Of a stretch of 10,237 nt of DNA, positions 1 through 5,977 are shown piece by piece. Source of the stretch: UBA11386 sp035286785 (GTDB taxonomy: Bacteria; Planctomycetota; Planctomycetia; Pirellulales; Thermoguttaceae); NCBI GenBank assembly GCA_035286785.1, contig DATECS010000281.1:1-10237 (forward strand), given 5' to 3'. Below the pieces are notes generated by a model. That model was not told the origin of the DNA and did not search any database. It saw nothing but the letters and a program-made list of their open reading frames with translations. Numbering within the stretch: position 1 is the stretch's first letter; each line of letters begins with the position of its first letter. A program made the translations under genes and the position numbers.

Positions 1-1452
1 TGTCGGATGGAAGATGACGAATGGCGGGACGGTCGATCGCCCCACCCTACAATCACGCCGCCCGACGTAGACACGATCGTGCTGCCTAGCTACGAAGAAG
101 TGGCGGCCGATAAGTTGGCGTTCGTCGAAATGACGCGGGTGATCCATCGGGAGACGAACCCGCATTGCGCCCGACGGCTGGTCCAAAAACACGGCCGCGA
201 GACGGTGGTGGTCAATCCGCCGGCGATGCCCCTTTCGACCGAGGAAATGGACGCGGTCTATGGTCTGCCTTTCACGCGGCGGCCCCACCCGAGCTACGCC
301 CCCCAGACGATCCCGGCTTATGAAGTGATCAAGGATTCGATTCAGATCGTGCGCGGCTGTTTTGGCGGCTGCACGTTCTGTTCGCTGGCGGTCCACCAGG
401 GACGCCTTATTCAGAGCCGGTCGGAGGAATCGGTGCTGGCCGAGGTCGATCGCGTGGCCGACAAGCGGCGCGGCGCGGCGTCGTCCACCATCAGCGACCT
501 CGGCGGACCGACGGCCAACATGTATCGGATGGGCTGCTCGCGGCCCGAGGTCGAGCGCCGATGTCGTCGGGCGAGTTGCCTGGTCCCCAAAATGTGCAAG
601 CTGCTGCGGACCGATCATGGACCGCTGATCCGGCTGCTCAACGCGGCCCGACAGTGGCCTGGCGTAAATCGGGTTTTTGTTGCCTCCGGCGTGCGAATGG
701 ACCTCGCTCGGCGGAGCAAGGCCTACATGAGCCACTTGGCCCGCTATCATGTCGGAGGGCATCTCAAGGTGGCGCCCGAGCACGTCGATCCGAACGTTCT
801 GCGGCTGATGAACAAGCCGCCGATCGAGTGTTTCGAGGCGTTTGCCCGGGAATTCGCCGAGGTATCGCACGCGGCCGGGCGTCGGCAGTCGCTGGTGCTT
901 TACTTCATGGCCGGCCACCCGGGCAGCACGCTCGAATCAATGCTCGACGTGGCCCTGTTTCTGAAGCGCACGGGCCACGCCGTCGAACAGGTGCAGGAAT
1001 TTCTGCCCGGCCCGTTCGACGCGGCCACATGCATGTACTACACGGGCATCGATCCCGCGACGGGCCGCGAGGTCTACGTGGCGCGCGGGCTGCACGAGCG
1101 GCGGATGCAGAAGGCGTTGTTGCTCTACGATCGGCCGGAGAGCTACCGGCTGGTGCGCGAGGCGATTGAAATCCTCGGTCGGACCGACCTAATCGGCGGC
1201 GGCCCGGAGTGCCTGATCCCCACGCGCGAACCGCTTGACGCGAAGAATCAACAGCGCCGCGGACCGTCGCGCCCCCGCGGCGAGACCCGAGATAAGCCCC
1301 GCGGCAAGTCACGAGACAAAAATCGCGAGAAACCCCAAGACGAAACTCCGTCGCCCAAGAAGCCCAAGACGCGGACCGAACGCCGAAACTCGAAGGGCAA
1401 ACGCATCCGTCTAGGCAGCAAGAAGGAACGCCGCCGAAACCGGCCACGATAA
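1..1452 (+). CDS. ygiQ: YgiQ-family radical SAM protein (UPF0313), 5'-truncated by window edge
   Basis: The frame is open from base 1, so the ATG at base 7 is probably internal and about 200 N-terminal residues lie outside the window (family members are usually 600-740 residues). Counting from that ATG, residues 1-90 look like the end of the YgiQ N-terminal domain. The radical SAM core follows, with the CxxxCxxC cluster motif in RGCFGGCTFCS (C118, C122, C125), which would bind a 4Fe-4S cluster and S-adenosylmethionine. Family signatures continue with ISDLGGPTANMY, LKVAPEH, YFMAGHPG and the C-terminal QVQEF...ATCMYYTG. Residues 408-481 form a tail very rich in Lys and Arg with RDK/RGK repeats. 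The reaction of this family is not established to my knowledge. The gene is convergent with the ThuA gene, 81 bases away. Family call is firm; function is unknown. Confidence 0.93.
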   Translation, partial: CRMEDDEWRDGRSPHPTITPPDVDTIVLPSYEEVAADKLAFVEMTRVIHRETNPHCARRLVQKHGRETVVVNPPAMPLSTEEMDAVYGLPFTRRPHPSYAPQTIPAYEVIKDSIQIVRGCFGGCTFCSLAVHQGRLIQSRSEESVLAEVDRVADKRRGAASSTISDLGGPTANMYRMGCSRPEVERRCRRASCLVPKMCKLLRTDHGPLIRLLNAARQWPGVNRVFVASGVRMDLARRSKAYMSHLARYHVGGHLKVAPEHVDPNVLRLMNKPPIECFEAFAREFAEVSHAAGRRQSLVLYFMAGHPGSTLESMLDVALFLKRTGHAVEQVQEFLPGPFDAATCMYYTGIDPATGREVYVARGLHERRMQKALLLYDRPESYRLVREAIEILGRTDLIGGGPECLIPTREPLDAKNQQRRGPSRPRGETRDKPRGKSRDKNREKPQDETPSPKKPKTRTERRNSKGKRIRLGSKKERRRNRPR

Positions 1453-1482
1453 CCGCTATTTTGGTACGCCGTGTTTGTACTC

Positions 1483-1511
1483 AACCGCTCCCTCACGGTC
1501 GCGGCTCGGTT
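1483..1511. repeat. GC-rich imperfect inverted repeat between convergent genes
   Basis: This 29-base stretch begins AACCG and ends CGGTT, with a GC-rich core around CTCCCTCACGGTCGCGG. An 11-base piece of it, CGCTCCCTCAC, recurs at 4707-4717 in another intergenic gap. It resembles dispersed extragenic repeats that I associate with planctomycete genomes, but I cannot confirm this without a genome search. It lies between two convergent stop codons. It lacks a T-run, so it is not a standard intrinsic terminator. Confidence 0.35.
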
Positions 1512-1518
1512 CCAGATC

Positions 1519-1546
1519 TCTCGACTCTTGACTCTAGTCTCTCGAC
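1519..1546 (+). repeat. Heptamer tandem repeat, TCTNGAC type, four units
   Basis: Four in-register seven-base units read TCTCGAC, TCTTGAC, TCTAGTC and TCTCGAC, followed by TTT. The repeat overlaps the 3' end of the ThuA gene: its TAG stop lies at 1534-1536 inside the array, so the last residues of that protein are repeat-encoded. The same heptamer family, ending in the same TCTCGACTTT, occurs on the other strand at 10052-10100. Confidence 0.75.
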
Positions 1547-2514
1547 TTTGTTGCATCGTCGCACTTCAGATCGCCCAGCGCGTACTGAATGCCGTCGAGC
1601 AGGAACCGCAACATGCCGGCCGTCTCGAAACTCTCGGGCTGGTGCGACGGCCCGGCGTAAAACACGCGGCCTTTGCCATAAGGCTTGATCCAGGCCACGT
1701 AACGCACGTCGCCCGTCACGCGCGGGTCGCTCCGGGCGGCCTTGTCCAACTTTTCGACGTTCATCCGCAGCAACGGCCGGAAGTTTTTCTTCGGGTACGC
1801 TCCGTTGAACAGGTACGGTTCGTCGACGTGGAGGAAGCCTTTGCCCTGGAAACCCGCCACAAGCGGATGGCCGGGCTCGACCAGATCGAGGGTCACTTCC
1901 TGTAAACGCGGGTGAAAATCGAAACTCCCCCCGATCATCTCGCTGAACGCGGGCGAGTTGTTGAGTATTGTGATTCCGCCGTGGATGCAGACTAGGCCGC
2001 GGCCCGAGGCGACGTAATCGATCAGGTTCTTTTCGAGCTCGGCGGCCCGCGTCTTGCGTTGCTTCTCGGTGAGACTCTTGTATTTCGCGCCTAGTTGCTT
2101 GTCCCGCGTCTTGCCTTGCAGCACATCGAGAAACAGGTTGCGCCCCGGGTCGATCGGACACGTGTTGTTGAGCACCACCGCGTCGAACTCCTTGAGCTTT
2201 TCCGGCGTGAACATCTCGATATCGTCGCTCTGGACGACCTTGAACGCGCCGGTTCTCTCGCCGAGTATTTTGACGACTGCGTCGGTGTGCGGAATGACCG
2301 CGTGATAGTAGCCGGTCGCCACCGAAAAGAGCAGAACGCGCCGGGCCGTCTTCGGTTCGGCCGTGGGACGCTCGGGAGCGAGCCGCTCGATCGTGGCCGT
2401 CCATCGCCTGTTCGGCGGGTTGATTGGTCCTTTGGCCGCCGGCGCCTTTTCGTACGATAGCGCGGCCGCCCCACTGCACAGAAACAGGAGAACCAAGCAC
2501 AGGAACTTTTTCAT
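1534..2514 (-). CDS. Exported ThuA-domain protein (trehalose-utilisation-like)
   Basis: This 326-residue protein starts MKKFLCLVLLFLCSGAAALS, a classic Sec signal peptide with likely cleavage near residues 18-20. That fixes the ATG at 2514, although the frame stays open upstream to 2709. The ThuA-like, class I glutamine amidotransferase-type fold runs from about residue 58 (RRVLLFSVATGYYHAVIPHT) to 315. It includes FDAVVLNNT, the turn GRGLVCIHGG (H178), HPRL, and the closing block VAWIKPYGKGRVFYAGPSH. ThuA domains are linked to sugar metabolism and carbohydrate catabolism, but the exact reaction is unproven, and planctomycetes carry many paralogues. A periplasmic location is inferred from the signal. 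A weak AAAGG site lies about 10 bases before the start. The C-terminal residues KSRD and the stop come from the heptamer repeat, a sign that the natural end may have been altered. Family call is firm, substrate unknown. Confidence 0.9.
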   Translation of the reverse strand: MKKFLCLVLLFLCSGAAALSYEKAPAAKGPINPPNRRWTATIERLAPERPTAEPKTARRVLLFSVATGYYHAVIPHTDAVVKILGERTGAFKVVQSDDIEMFTPEKLKEFDAVVLNNTCPIDPGRNLFLDVLQGKTRDKQLGAKYKSLTEKQRKTRAAELEKNLIDYVASGRGLVCIHGGITILNNSPAFSEMIGGSFDFHPRLQEVTLDLVEPGHPLVAGFQGKGFLHVDEPYLFNGAYPKKNFRPLLRMNVEKLDKAARSDPRVTGDVRYVAWIKPYGKGRVFYAGPSHQPESFETAGMLRFLLDGIQYALGDLKCDDATKSRD

Positions 2515-2629
2515 GACGTGCAACCTTTCGGTTCGAGGAAGGCGAGTGCGGCGGCTCGGGGAGGACAGACAAACGCACGTTGGAGTCGCGAGGTTGGGAA
2601 CGTGCCCGACCGGGGGAGAATACTGAATC

Positions 2630-2638
2630 ATTATACCA
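2630..2638 (-). promoter_or_regulatory. Extended -10 promoter candidate for the ThuA gene
   Basis: Read on the minus strand, this site is TGGTATAAT, a perfect TATAAT hexamer with the TG dinucleotide of an extended -10 element. It lies 116 bases upstream of the ATG at 2514. No good -35 hexamer is found at 16-18 base spacing, which an extended -10 can tolerate. Transcription would begin near 2623 and give a leader of about 110 bases. I see nothing else definite in the 210-base gap (2515-2724); the phospholipid operon upstream has no clear terminator in it. Confidence 0.45.
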
Positions 2639-2724
2639 AACACCCGCCGCGTATGCGACGACCCGATGCGACGCGAGCAATCCGTACCCCTCACTCGCAG
2701 GTGGGACAACGAATCGCAGTTCGA

Positions 2725-3675
2725 TCACTCCGTGTAGAAATACCGCACCAAGTGAAAGAAGATCGGTGCGGCGAAGCAGATCGAGTCAATACGATCCATC
2801 ATTCCGCCGTGACCGCGAATCAGAGTGCCATAGTCTTTGACACCCGAGTCTCGTTTAATCGCCGACATGGTCAAGCCGCCGAAGAAGCCGGTGACGGTAA
2901 TGGCCAGCGAGATGCCGAATGCCGCCAACGGCGAAAAGGGTGTCGCCCACCATAGGGCTGCACCGATGGCCGAGGCCGTCAACACGCCGCCAATCAGGCC
3001 GACGACCGTTTTGTTCGGGCTCACGTTCGGCGCGACTTTTCGCCGTCCCAAGGTCTTGCCCCAGACGTACTGCGTCACATCGCTCGACTCGACCACAGTC
3101 GTCAAAAAGAACAACAGCGCCGCCGGATGGCCTTCGAAACCACGAAGCTCCAGCGACAGCAACGCCGGCGTATGGCTGACAAAATACACACACACCATCA
3201 AGCCCCATTGGATCTTCGCGGTCCGCGTGAGAAAATCCTCATAGTCGTCGGCCATCAATTGGCGGATCGGCAGAAAGATGAATGCATAGACTGGAATGAA
3301 AATGGCAAACATTCCATACCACGTGCCCAGATACACCAGATAGTATTGTACCGGCAGAATGACGGCGAACGCCCAAAACAGCGGCCGGTGGTCGGCCCTT
3401 CGCGTGGGAGTCAGCGCGATGTACTCGCGCAGAGCCAGAAACGACATGAGCGCGAATAGGATTGTCGAGCCCACCCGGCCACACAGCGTGGCCGCGACAA
3501 ACACTATGCACATAATCCACCAGGACTGAATCCGAGCGTTCACGTTGCGAATTGTTACTTGACCCGATTCGCTGCGAACTGTCAGGCGAAGCACCCCGCC
3601 AACAATCGAGGCGAACACGAGCACGCCAAACAGGCCCGAGACAATATAGACGAGATGCGGGTCGAAGGAATTCAT
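2725..3675 (-). CDS. cdsA: Phosphatidate cytidylyltransferase (CdsA family)
   Basis: This 316-residue polytopic membrane protein would convert phosphatidate and CTP to CDP-diacylglycerol, the activated precursor of bacterial phospholipids. The CDS signature lies at residues 271-297: SAIKR, then KDYG, then HGGMMDRID, with the catalytic Lys/Asp/His-Gly-Gly/Asp-Arg-x-Asp residues all present. The position before GHGG is Arg, where Pro is common. Hydrophobic stretches at about 8-30, 52-82, 100-140, 158-175, 185-200, 224-245 and 250-270 fit 7-8 membrane segments. The ATG at 3675 was chosen because it overlaps the preceding stop as ATGA and starts just before the first membrane helix; the longer open frame upstream is unlike protein. 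It is the last gene of the lipid operon and is probably translated by coupling. Confidence 0.92.
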   Translation of the reverse strand: MNSFDPHLVYIVSGLFGVLVFASIVGGVLRLTVRSESGQVTIRNVNARIQSWWIMCIVFVAATLCGRVGSTILFALMSFLALREYIALTPTRRADHRPLFWAFAVILPVQYYLVYLGTWYGMFAIFIPVYAFIFLPIRQLMADDYEDFLTRTAKIQWGLMVCVYFVSHTPALLSLELRGFEGHPAALLFFLTTVVESSDVTQYVWGKTLGRRKVAPNVSPNKTVVGLIGGVLTASAIGAALWWATPFSPLAAFGISLAITVTGFFGGLTMSAIKRDSGVKDYGTLIRGHGGMMDRIDSICFAAPIFFHLVRYFYTE

Positions 3676-3929
3676 GATTGATCCAGGTCGAAACGCGACT
3701 GGCGAGCCCGATCGAGAAACGCCGCCTTCGGCTCGTCTGGAAGAACCGGAAGCGGTGACCCAAACAAGACGCTGTCCAACAGGGGTAGCGGCAGGAACTC
3801 GCCCTTGGGCAAAATGCGGTTGAGATTGTTCAAGTAGACGGGAATGAACTCGACGTTGTCCGCCCGGCGGCGGAGATGCAACCCATCCTTGAAGCGATGG
3901 ACCACGTGGCAACCCATCTGCATGATCAT
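3672..3929 (-). pseudogene. Truncated PlsC-type acyltransferase, C-terminal half only
   Basis: This 85-codon frame begins at an ATGA overlap with the phosphatidyltransferase stop and ends at an ATGA overlap with cdsA. From residue 13 (FKDGLHL) onward it reads like the C-terminal half of a 1-acylglycerol-3-phosphate acyltransferase: NVEFIPVYLNNLNRILPKGE, then FLPLPLLDSVLFGSPLPVLPD, then KAAFLDRARQ. PlsC-family enzymes are about 200 residues and need an N-terminal HxxxxD motif and a central EGTR motif. Neither is here, and the sequence upstream is occupied by the neighbouring gene. The preserved start, stop and both overlaps suggest an in-frame internal deletion of roughly 110-130 codons. The product could still be translated for coupling but should lack acyltransferase activity. 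An assembly error is the main alternative. Homology is by recognition, not by alignment. Confidence 0.72.
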
Positions 3930-4585
3930 GCCGATTCCAGCTCTCGAACAATGTGAACGACGCGGCGAACGGTTGTCACCGCTTCACCGGCAACAGCCAG
4001 CCCCAGCGCCCCGGCCATGACTACGCCGCGCTGCCAAAAGAACCATTCGACCGCCGAGCCGATCGCCGCCGCGGTGAGCAGGGCCATGCGGTGAGGCTTG
4101 GCCATCGGCCCGAGGTAACACTGCGACGCACCGGCCGACACGCCCAATACGCGAATGTAGGCCACCAGCAGCGAGCCCATCGCGGCCACGTAACCCAGCG
4201 CCACCCCATGCGGAACATGGCCCGCCATACTGTAGCCAGCCCCGACGAAAATTAACGGATCGGCCAACCGATCAGGCAGGTCGTTGAATATCTCGCCCGA
4301 GCGGGACCGCATGCCGCCTTCGATCGCCACCATGCCGTCGAGCAGGTTGCACAACAACCGCGTCTGCATGAGCGCCGCGGCCAGGACGTAGAAGAAGACA
4401 ACGCCCACCGTTCCGTCAGCACGGCCAGCCGCCGCCAGACTCGCGCCCGCACCTGCCGAGGCCACCACGCTCGACCACGATATCCAATTCGGTCGCACAC
4501 CCCACCGGGCCAGGGTCGCCGCGACGCAATGCGCCCAGGCCGTGTCGCGCGATCGAATGGGCCGCCGAGCCATCTGCTCCGTCAT
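3926..4585 (-). CDS. CDP-alcohol phosphatidyltransferase family protein
   Basis: This 219-residue membrane protein belongs to the family that transfers a phosphatidyl group from CDP-diacylglycerol to an alcohol. The family motif D-x2-D-G-x2-A-R-x8-G-x3-D-x3-D can be laid on residues 80-105 with exact spacing, but it reads N80-D83-G84-A87-I88-G97-N101-D105: two metal-binding Asp positions are Asn and the Arg is Ile. I recall a subfamily with this same NLLDG...GEIFN..PDR variant beside PlsC and CdsA genes, so it may be functional with an unknown alcohol. GPMAKPHRM (159-167) is another subfamily mark. Membrane segments lie near 34-54, 60-74, 106-126, 128-148, 165-182 and 186-202. The ATG at 4585 was chosen for its strong GGGGGAG site five bases upstream. 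It is the first gene of the operon, and its stop overlaps the acyltransferase remnant. Confidence 0.85.
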   Translation of the reverse strand: MTEQMARRPIRSRDTAWAHCVAATLARWGVRPNWISWSSVVASAGAGASLAAAGRADGTVGVVFFYVLAAALMQTRLLCNLLDGMVAIEGGMRSRSGEIFNDLPDRLADPLIFVGAGYSMAGHVPHGVALGYVAAMGSLLVAYIRVLGVSAGASQCYLGPMAKPHRMALLTAAAIGSAVEWFFWQRGVVMAGALGLAVAGEAVTTVRRVVHIVRELESA

Positions 4586-4590
4586 GATCG

Positions 4591-4597
4591 CTCCCCC
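4591..4597 (-). promoter_or_regulatory. Ribosome binding site of the phospholipid operon
   Basis: On the minus strand this reads GGGGGAG, five bases before the ATG at 4585. It is the only strong Shine-Dalgarno-like site before a gene in the window. It decides this start over the in-frame ATG at 4615, which would add ten residues rich in Arg and Gly, and over the later ATG at 4573. Confidence 0.6.
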
Positions 4598-4616
4598 GCG
4601 CGTCCGCGTCCGCATT

Positions 4617-4634
4617 GCCGGGTCGCGACCCGGC
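4617..4634. repeat. Perfect 18-base palindrome, dispersed-repeat type
   Basis: GCCGGGTCGCGACCCGGC is a perfect palindrome followed by CTAC. It sits 32 bases upstream of the first gene of the lipid operon, between that gene and the UroD-like gene. It resembles a dispersed intergenic repeat (a GTAGG-flanked CCGGGTCG palindrome) that I associate with planctomycetes. A role as an operator or a 5' leader hairpin is possible but unproven. Confidence 0.55.
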
Positions 4635-4662
4635 CTACGGATGCTTGGTTGAACTTGCCAAT

Positions 4663-4689
4663 CTGGGCCACCGCTACGCTATGGCCCAG
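4663..4689. repeat. Hairpin with 8-bp GC-rich stem downstream of the UroD-like gene
   Basis: CTGGGCCA (4663-4670) and TGGCCCAG (4682-4689) form a perfect 8-bp stem with an 11-base loop. It begins 50 bases past the TAG stop of the UroD-like gene at 4739. There is no T-run on either strand, so it would be a poor intrinsic terminator. It may protect the 3' end of that mRNA, or simply be another dispersed repeat. Confidence 0.5.
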
Positions 4690-4738
4690 GCACCCAGCGT
4701 CACGATCGCTCCCTCACCGGTCCCAAATACCCAAATCC

Positions 4739-5836
4739 CTACTCCACATATCGCCCAAACTTATGATACGCCTCAAACAGCGCCTCGATGTTCTCAATCG
4801 GTGTGTCGGCCTGGATGTTGTGCGCCGTGCAGAAAATGAACCCGCCGTTGGGGCCAAGCGTCTCCATGCGCCGCCGGACCTCGTTCCGCACGTCGTCCGG
4901 CGTGCCAAACGGCAGTGTTTTCTGGATCGAAATCGACCCGTGGAAACAGAGCCGGTCGCCGAACATCCGTTTCAACTCGGCGTGGTCCATGTCCACCACG
5001 TCCGGCTGCAACGGGTTCAAAATATCGAGGCCCGAGTCGATCAGGTCGGGAATGATCGGCTTGATCGAGCCGCACGAATGATGGGCCACCTTCATGCCAT
5101 ACTTGTGGCCCAACTCGCAAAACGCCGCGAAACCGGGCTGCAAAAATTGTCGCCACATGCCGGGCGACATGAAAGGGCCTTTCTGCGTGCCGAAATCGTC
5201 GCCCATCATGAAGATGTCGATCCCGCCGTCGGCCGCCTCGAAGGTGCGACGGGCGTATTCAAGATAAAAATCAGCGATCCGCCGGAACAGGTATTCGGCG
5301 ATCTCGGGCTCAACGGCCAGGTCGTAAAAAATCTGATCGATCCCCCGCAGATACATGGCCGGTTTGAGCTGCGCGCAACGATTCATTCGGTCGCCCATGA
5401 AGACGACCACTTTGCCCGTCTCGCGCGCGGCGGCCACCTGTTGCTTGACGCACGTGTAATCAAACCAATCCGGGTCGGGCCACTTCGTATAATTGCGGAT
5501 CTCGTCGAGCGTGGCCTTGTTGAGCGGAAAATCGCGGACCTCGCGATACGAGGACTTCGTGCCGTCCTGGGCCTCGACCTCGACCAGCACCCGCGGCACG
5601 CCCCAATGGTCCTCGACGCTGCCGTTGGGATGGACCGTCGGCTCGGGCCCGACGTATTTCGGCCCCTCCACGTACCGAAAATCGACGTCAAAATGTTGCA
5701 GTAATTCCTCTCGGTCCGAAAAACCGAAATGACGAAGCAATTTTTGATCAATCACGCCGGTTGTCCAACAATCGATCGGGATACGGTCGGGTTGTTTGTG
5801 GTCCAGCGCCAGGGCGACTCGTTCTCGGGCGTTCAT
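4739..5836 (-). CDS. Uroporphyrinogen decarboxylase-family protein, MtaA/methyltransferase-like
   Basis: This 365-residue soluble protein opens MNARERVALALDHKQPDRIPID, the standard start of the UroD-like superfamily, which supports the ATG at 5836. The TIM-barrel family marks are DIFMMGDDFGTQKG (207-220), KVAHHSCGSIKPII (249-262, with H253 and C255), DILNPLQP (271-278) and GGFIFCTAHNIQADTP (331-346). True HemE lacks the HxCG element; in MtaA/CmuA-type corrinoid methyltransferases an H-x-C pair plus a distal Cys binds zinc. Here the distal region carries C336 and H339, so metal binding is plausible but the third ligand is uncertain. It is most likely a methyl- or C1-group transferase of unknown substrate rather than a haem enzyme. 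The start has no Shine-Dalgarno site and follows a heptamer repeat directly. The TAG stop abuts a run of ATTTGGG-like units (4720-4741). Confidence 0.85.
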   Translation of the reverse strand: MNARERVALALDHKQPDRIPIDCWTTGVIDQKLLRHFGFSDREELLQHFDVDFRYVEGPKYVGPEPTVHPNGSVEDHWGVPRVLVEVEAQDGTKSSYREVRDFPLNKATLDEIRNYTKWPDPDWFDYTCVKQQVAAARETGKVVVFMGDRMNRCAQLKPAMYLRGIDQIFYDLAVEPEIAEYLFRRIADFYLEYARRTFEAADGGIDIFMMGDDFGTQKGPFMSPGMWRQFLQPGFAAFCELGHKYGMKVAHHSCGSIKPIIPDLIDSGLDILNPLQPDVVDMDHAELKRMFGDRLCFHGSISIQKTLPFGTPDDVRNEVRRRMETLGPNGGFIFCTAHNIQADTPIENIEALFEAYHKFGRYVE

Positions 5837-5842
5837 AAGAGG

Positions 5843-5870
5843 GATTGGGGATTAGAGATTGGGGATTAGA
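5843..5870. repeat. Tandem heptamer repeat GATTGGG/GATTAGA, two 14-base copies
   Basis: Two exact copies of a 14-base unit, GATTGGGGATTAGA, stand head to tail; each is itself two related heptamers. The array ends seven bases from the ATG of the UroD-like gene (5836) and so lies in its 5' leader. Related single units occur at 7551-7564, where they contribute the stop of the fusion gene, and more loosely at 4720-4741. Confidence 0.8.
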
Positions 5871-5877
5871 TTTGTAG

Positions 5878-5904
5878 GGTGCGTCTGGACGCACCGTTTT
5901 TTCT
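5878..5904 (+). terminator. Terminator-like hairpin plus T-run on the strand without genes
   Basis: GGTGCGT and ACGCACC form a 7-bp stem around CTGG, followed on the plus strand by GTTTTTTC. This fits an intrinsic terminator, but only minus-strand genes flank it. It could stop antisense transcription entering the UroD-like leader and MFS tail, or be a dispersed repeat (GTAGGGTGCGTC core) that happens to be followed by Ts. On the minus strand no T-run follows, so it should not block the MFS-to-UroD direction. Confidence 0.35.
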
Positions 5905-5940
5905 TCCTTTGGTGTGTCACGACGTACCCTGCTTATTTCT

Positions 5941-5964
5941 TTGCGTCCTTGCGTCTTTGCGTTA
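5941..5964. repeat. Octamer tandem repeat TTGCGTCY, three units
   Basis: Three head-to-tail units read TTGCGTCC, TTGCGTCT and TTGCGTTA. The array sits 14 bases beyond the stop of the MFS gene (5978). With the heptamer repeat and hairpin it accounts for most of the 141-base gap between the MFS and UroD-like genes, leaving little room for a dedicated promoter. Confidence 0.7.
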
Positions 5965-5977
5965 AAACGTGCGTGGT

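Noticed and set aside
1534..2514. Lipoprotein signal in the ThuA protein (Cys at residue 13)
   Set aside because: The residues before the Cys (LFLC) do not fit a lipobox, and the hydrophobic stretch continues past it. A standard Sec signal is more likely.
1493..2728. A 411-codon minus-strand frame over the ThuA gene
   Set aside because: The product is Arg- and Pro-rich without motifs. The other frame has a signal peptide and ThuA motifs.
4634..4676. A -35/-10 pair (TTGGCA, then GTAGGC) before the lipid operon
   Set aside because: The -35 and spacing look acceptable, but the -10 is GC-rich and a poor match, so no promoter is called.
4529..5704. A 391-codon plus-strand frame opposite the UroD-like gene
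   Set aside because: It has no domain, an implausible composition, and crosses an intergenic palindrome and hairpin. It is a shadow of the real minus-strand gene.
4739..5836. Genuine HemE uroporphyrinogen decarboxylase
   Set aside because: The HxCG element and the GGFIFCTAHNIQ region match the methyltransferase-like branch, and no haem genes are nearby.
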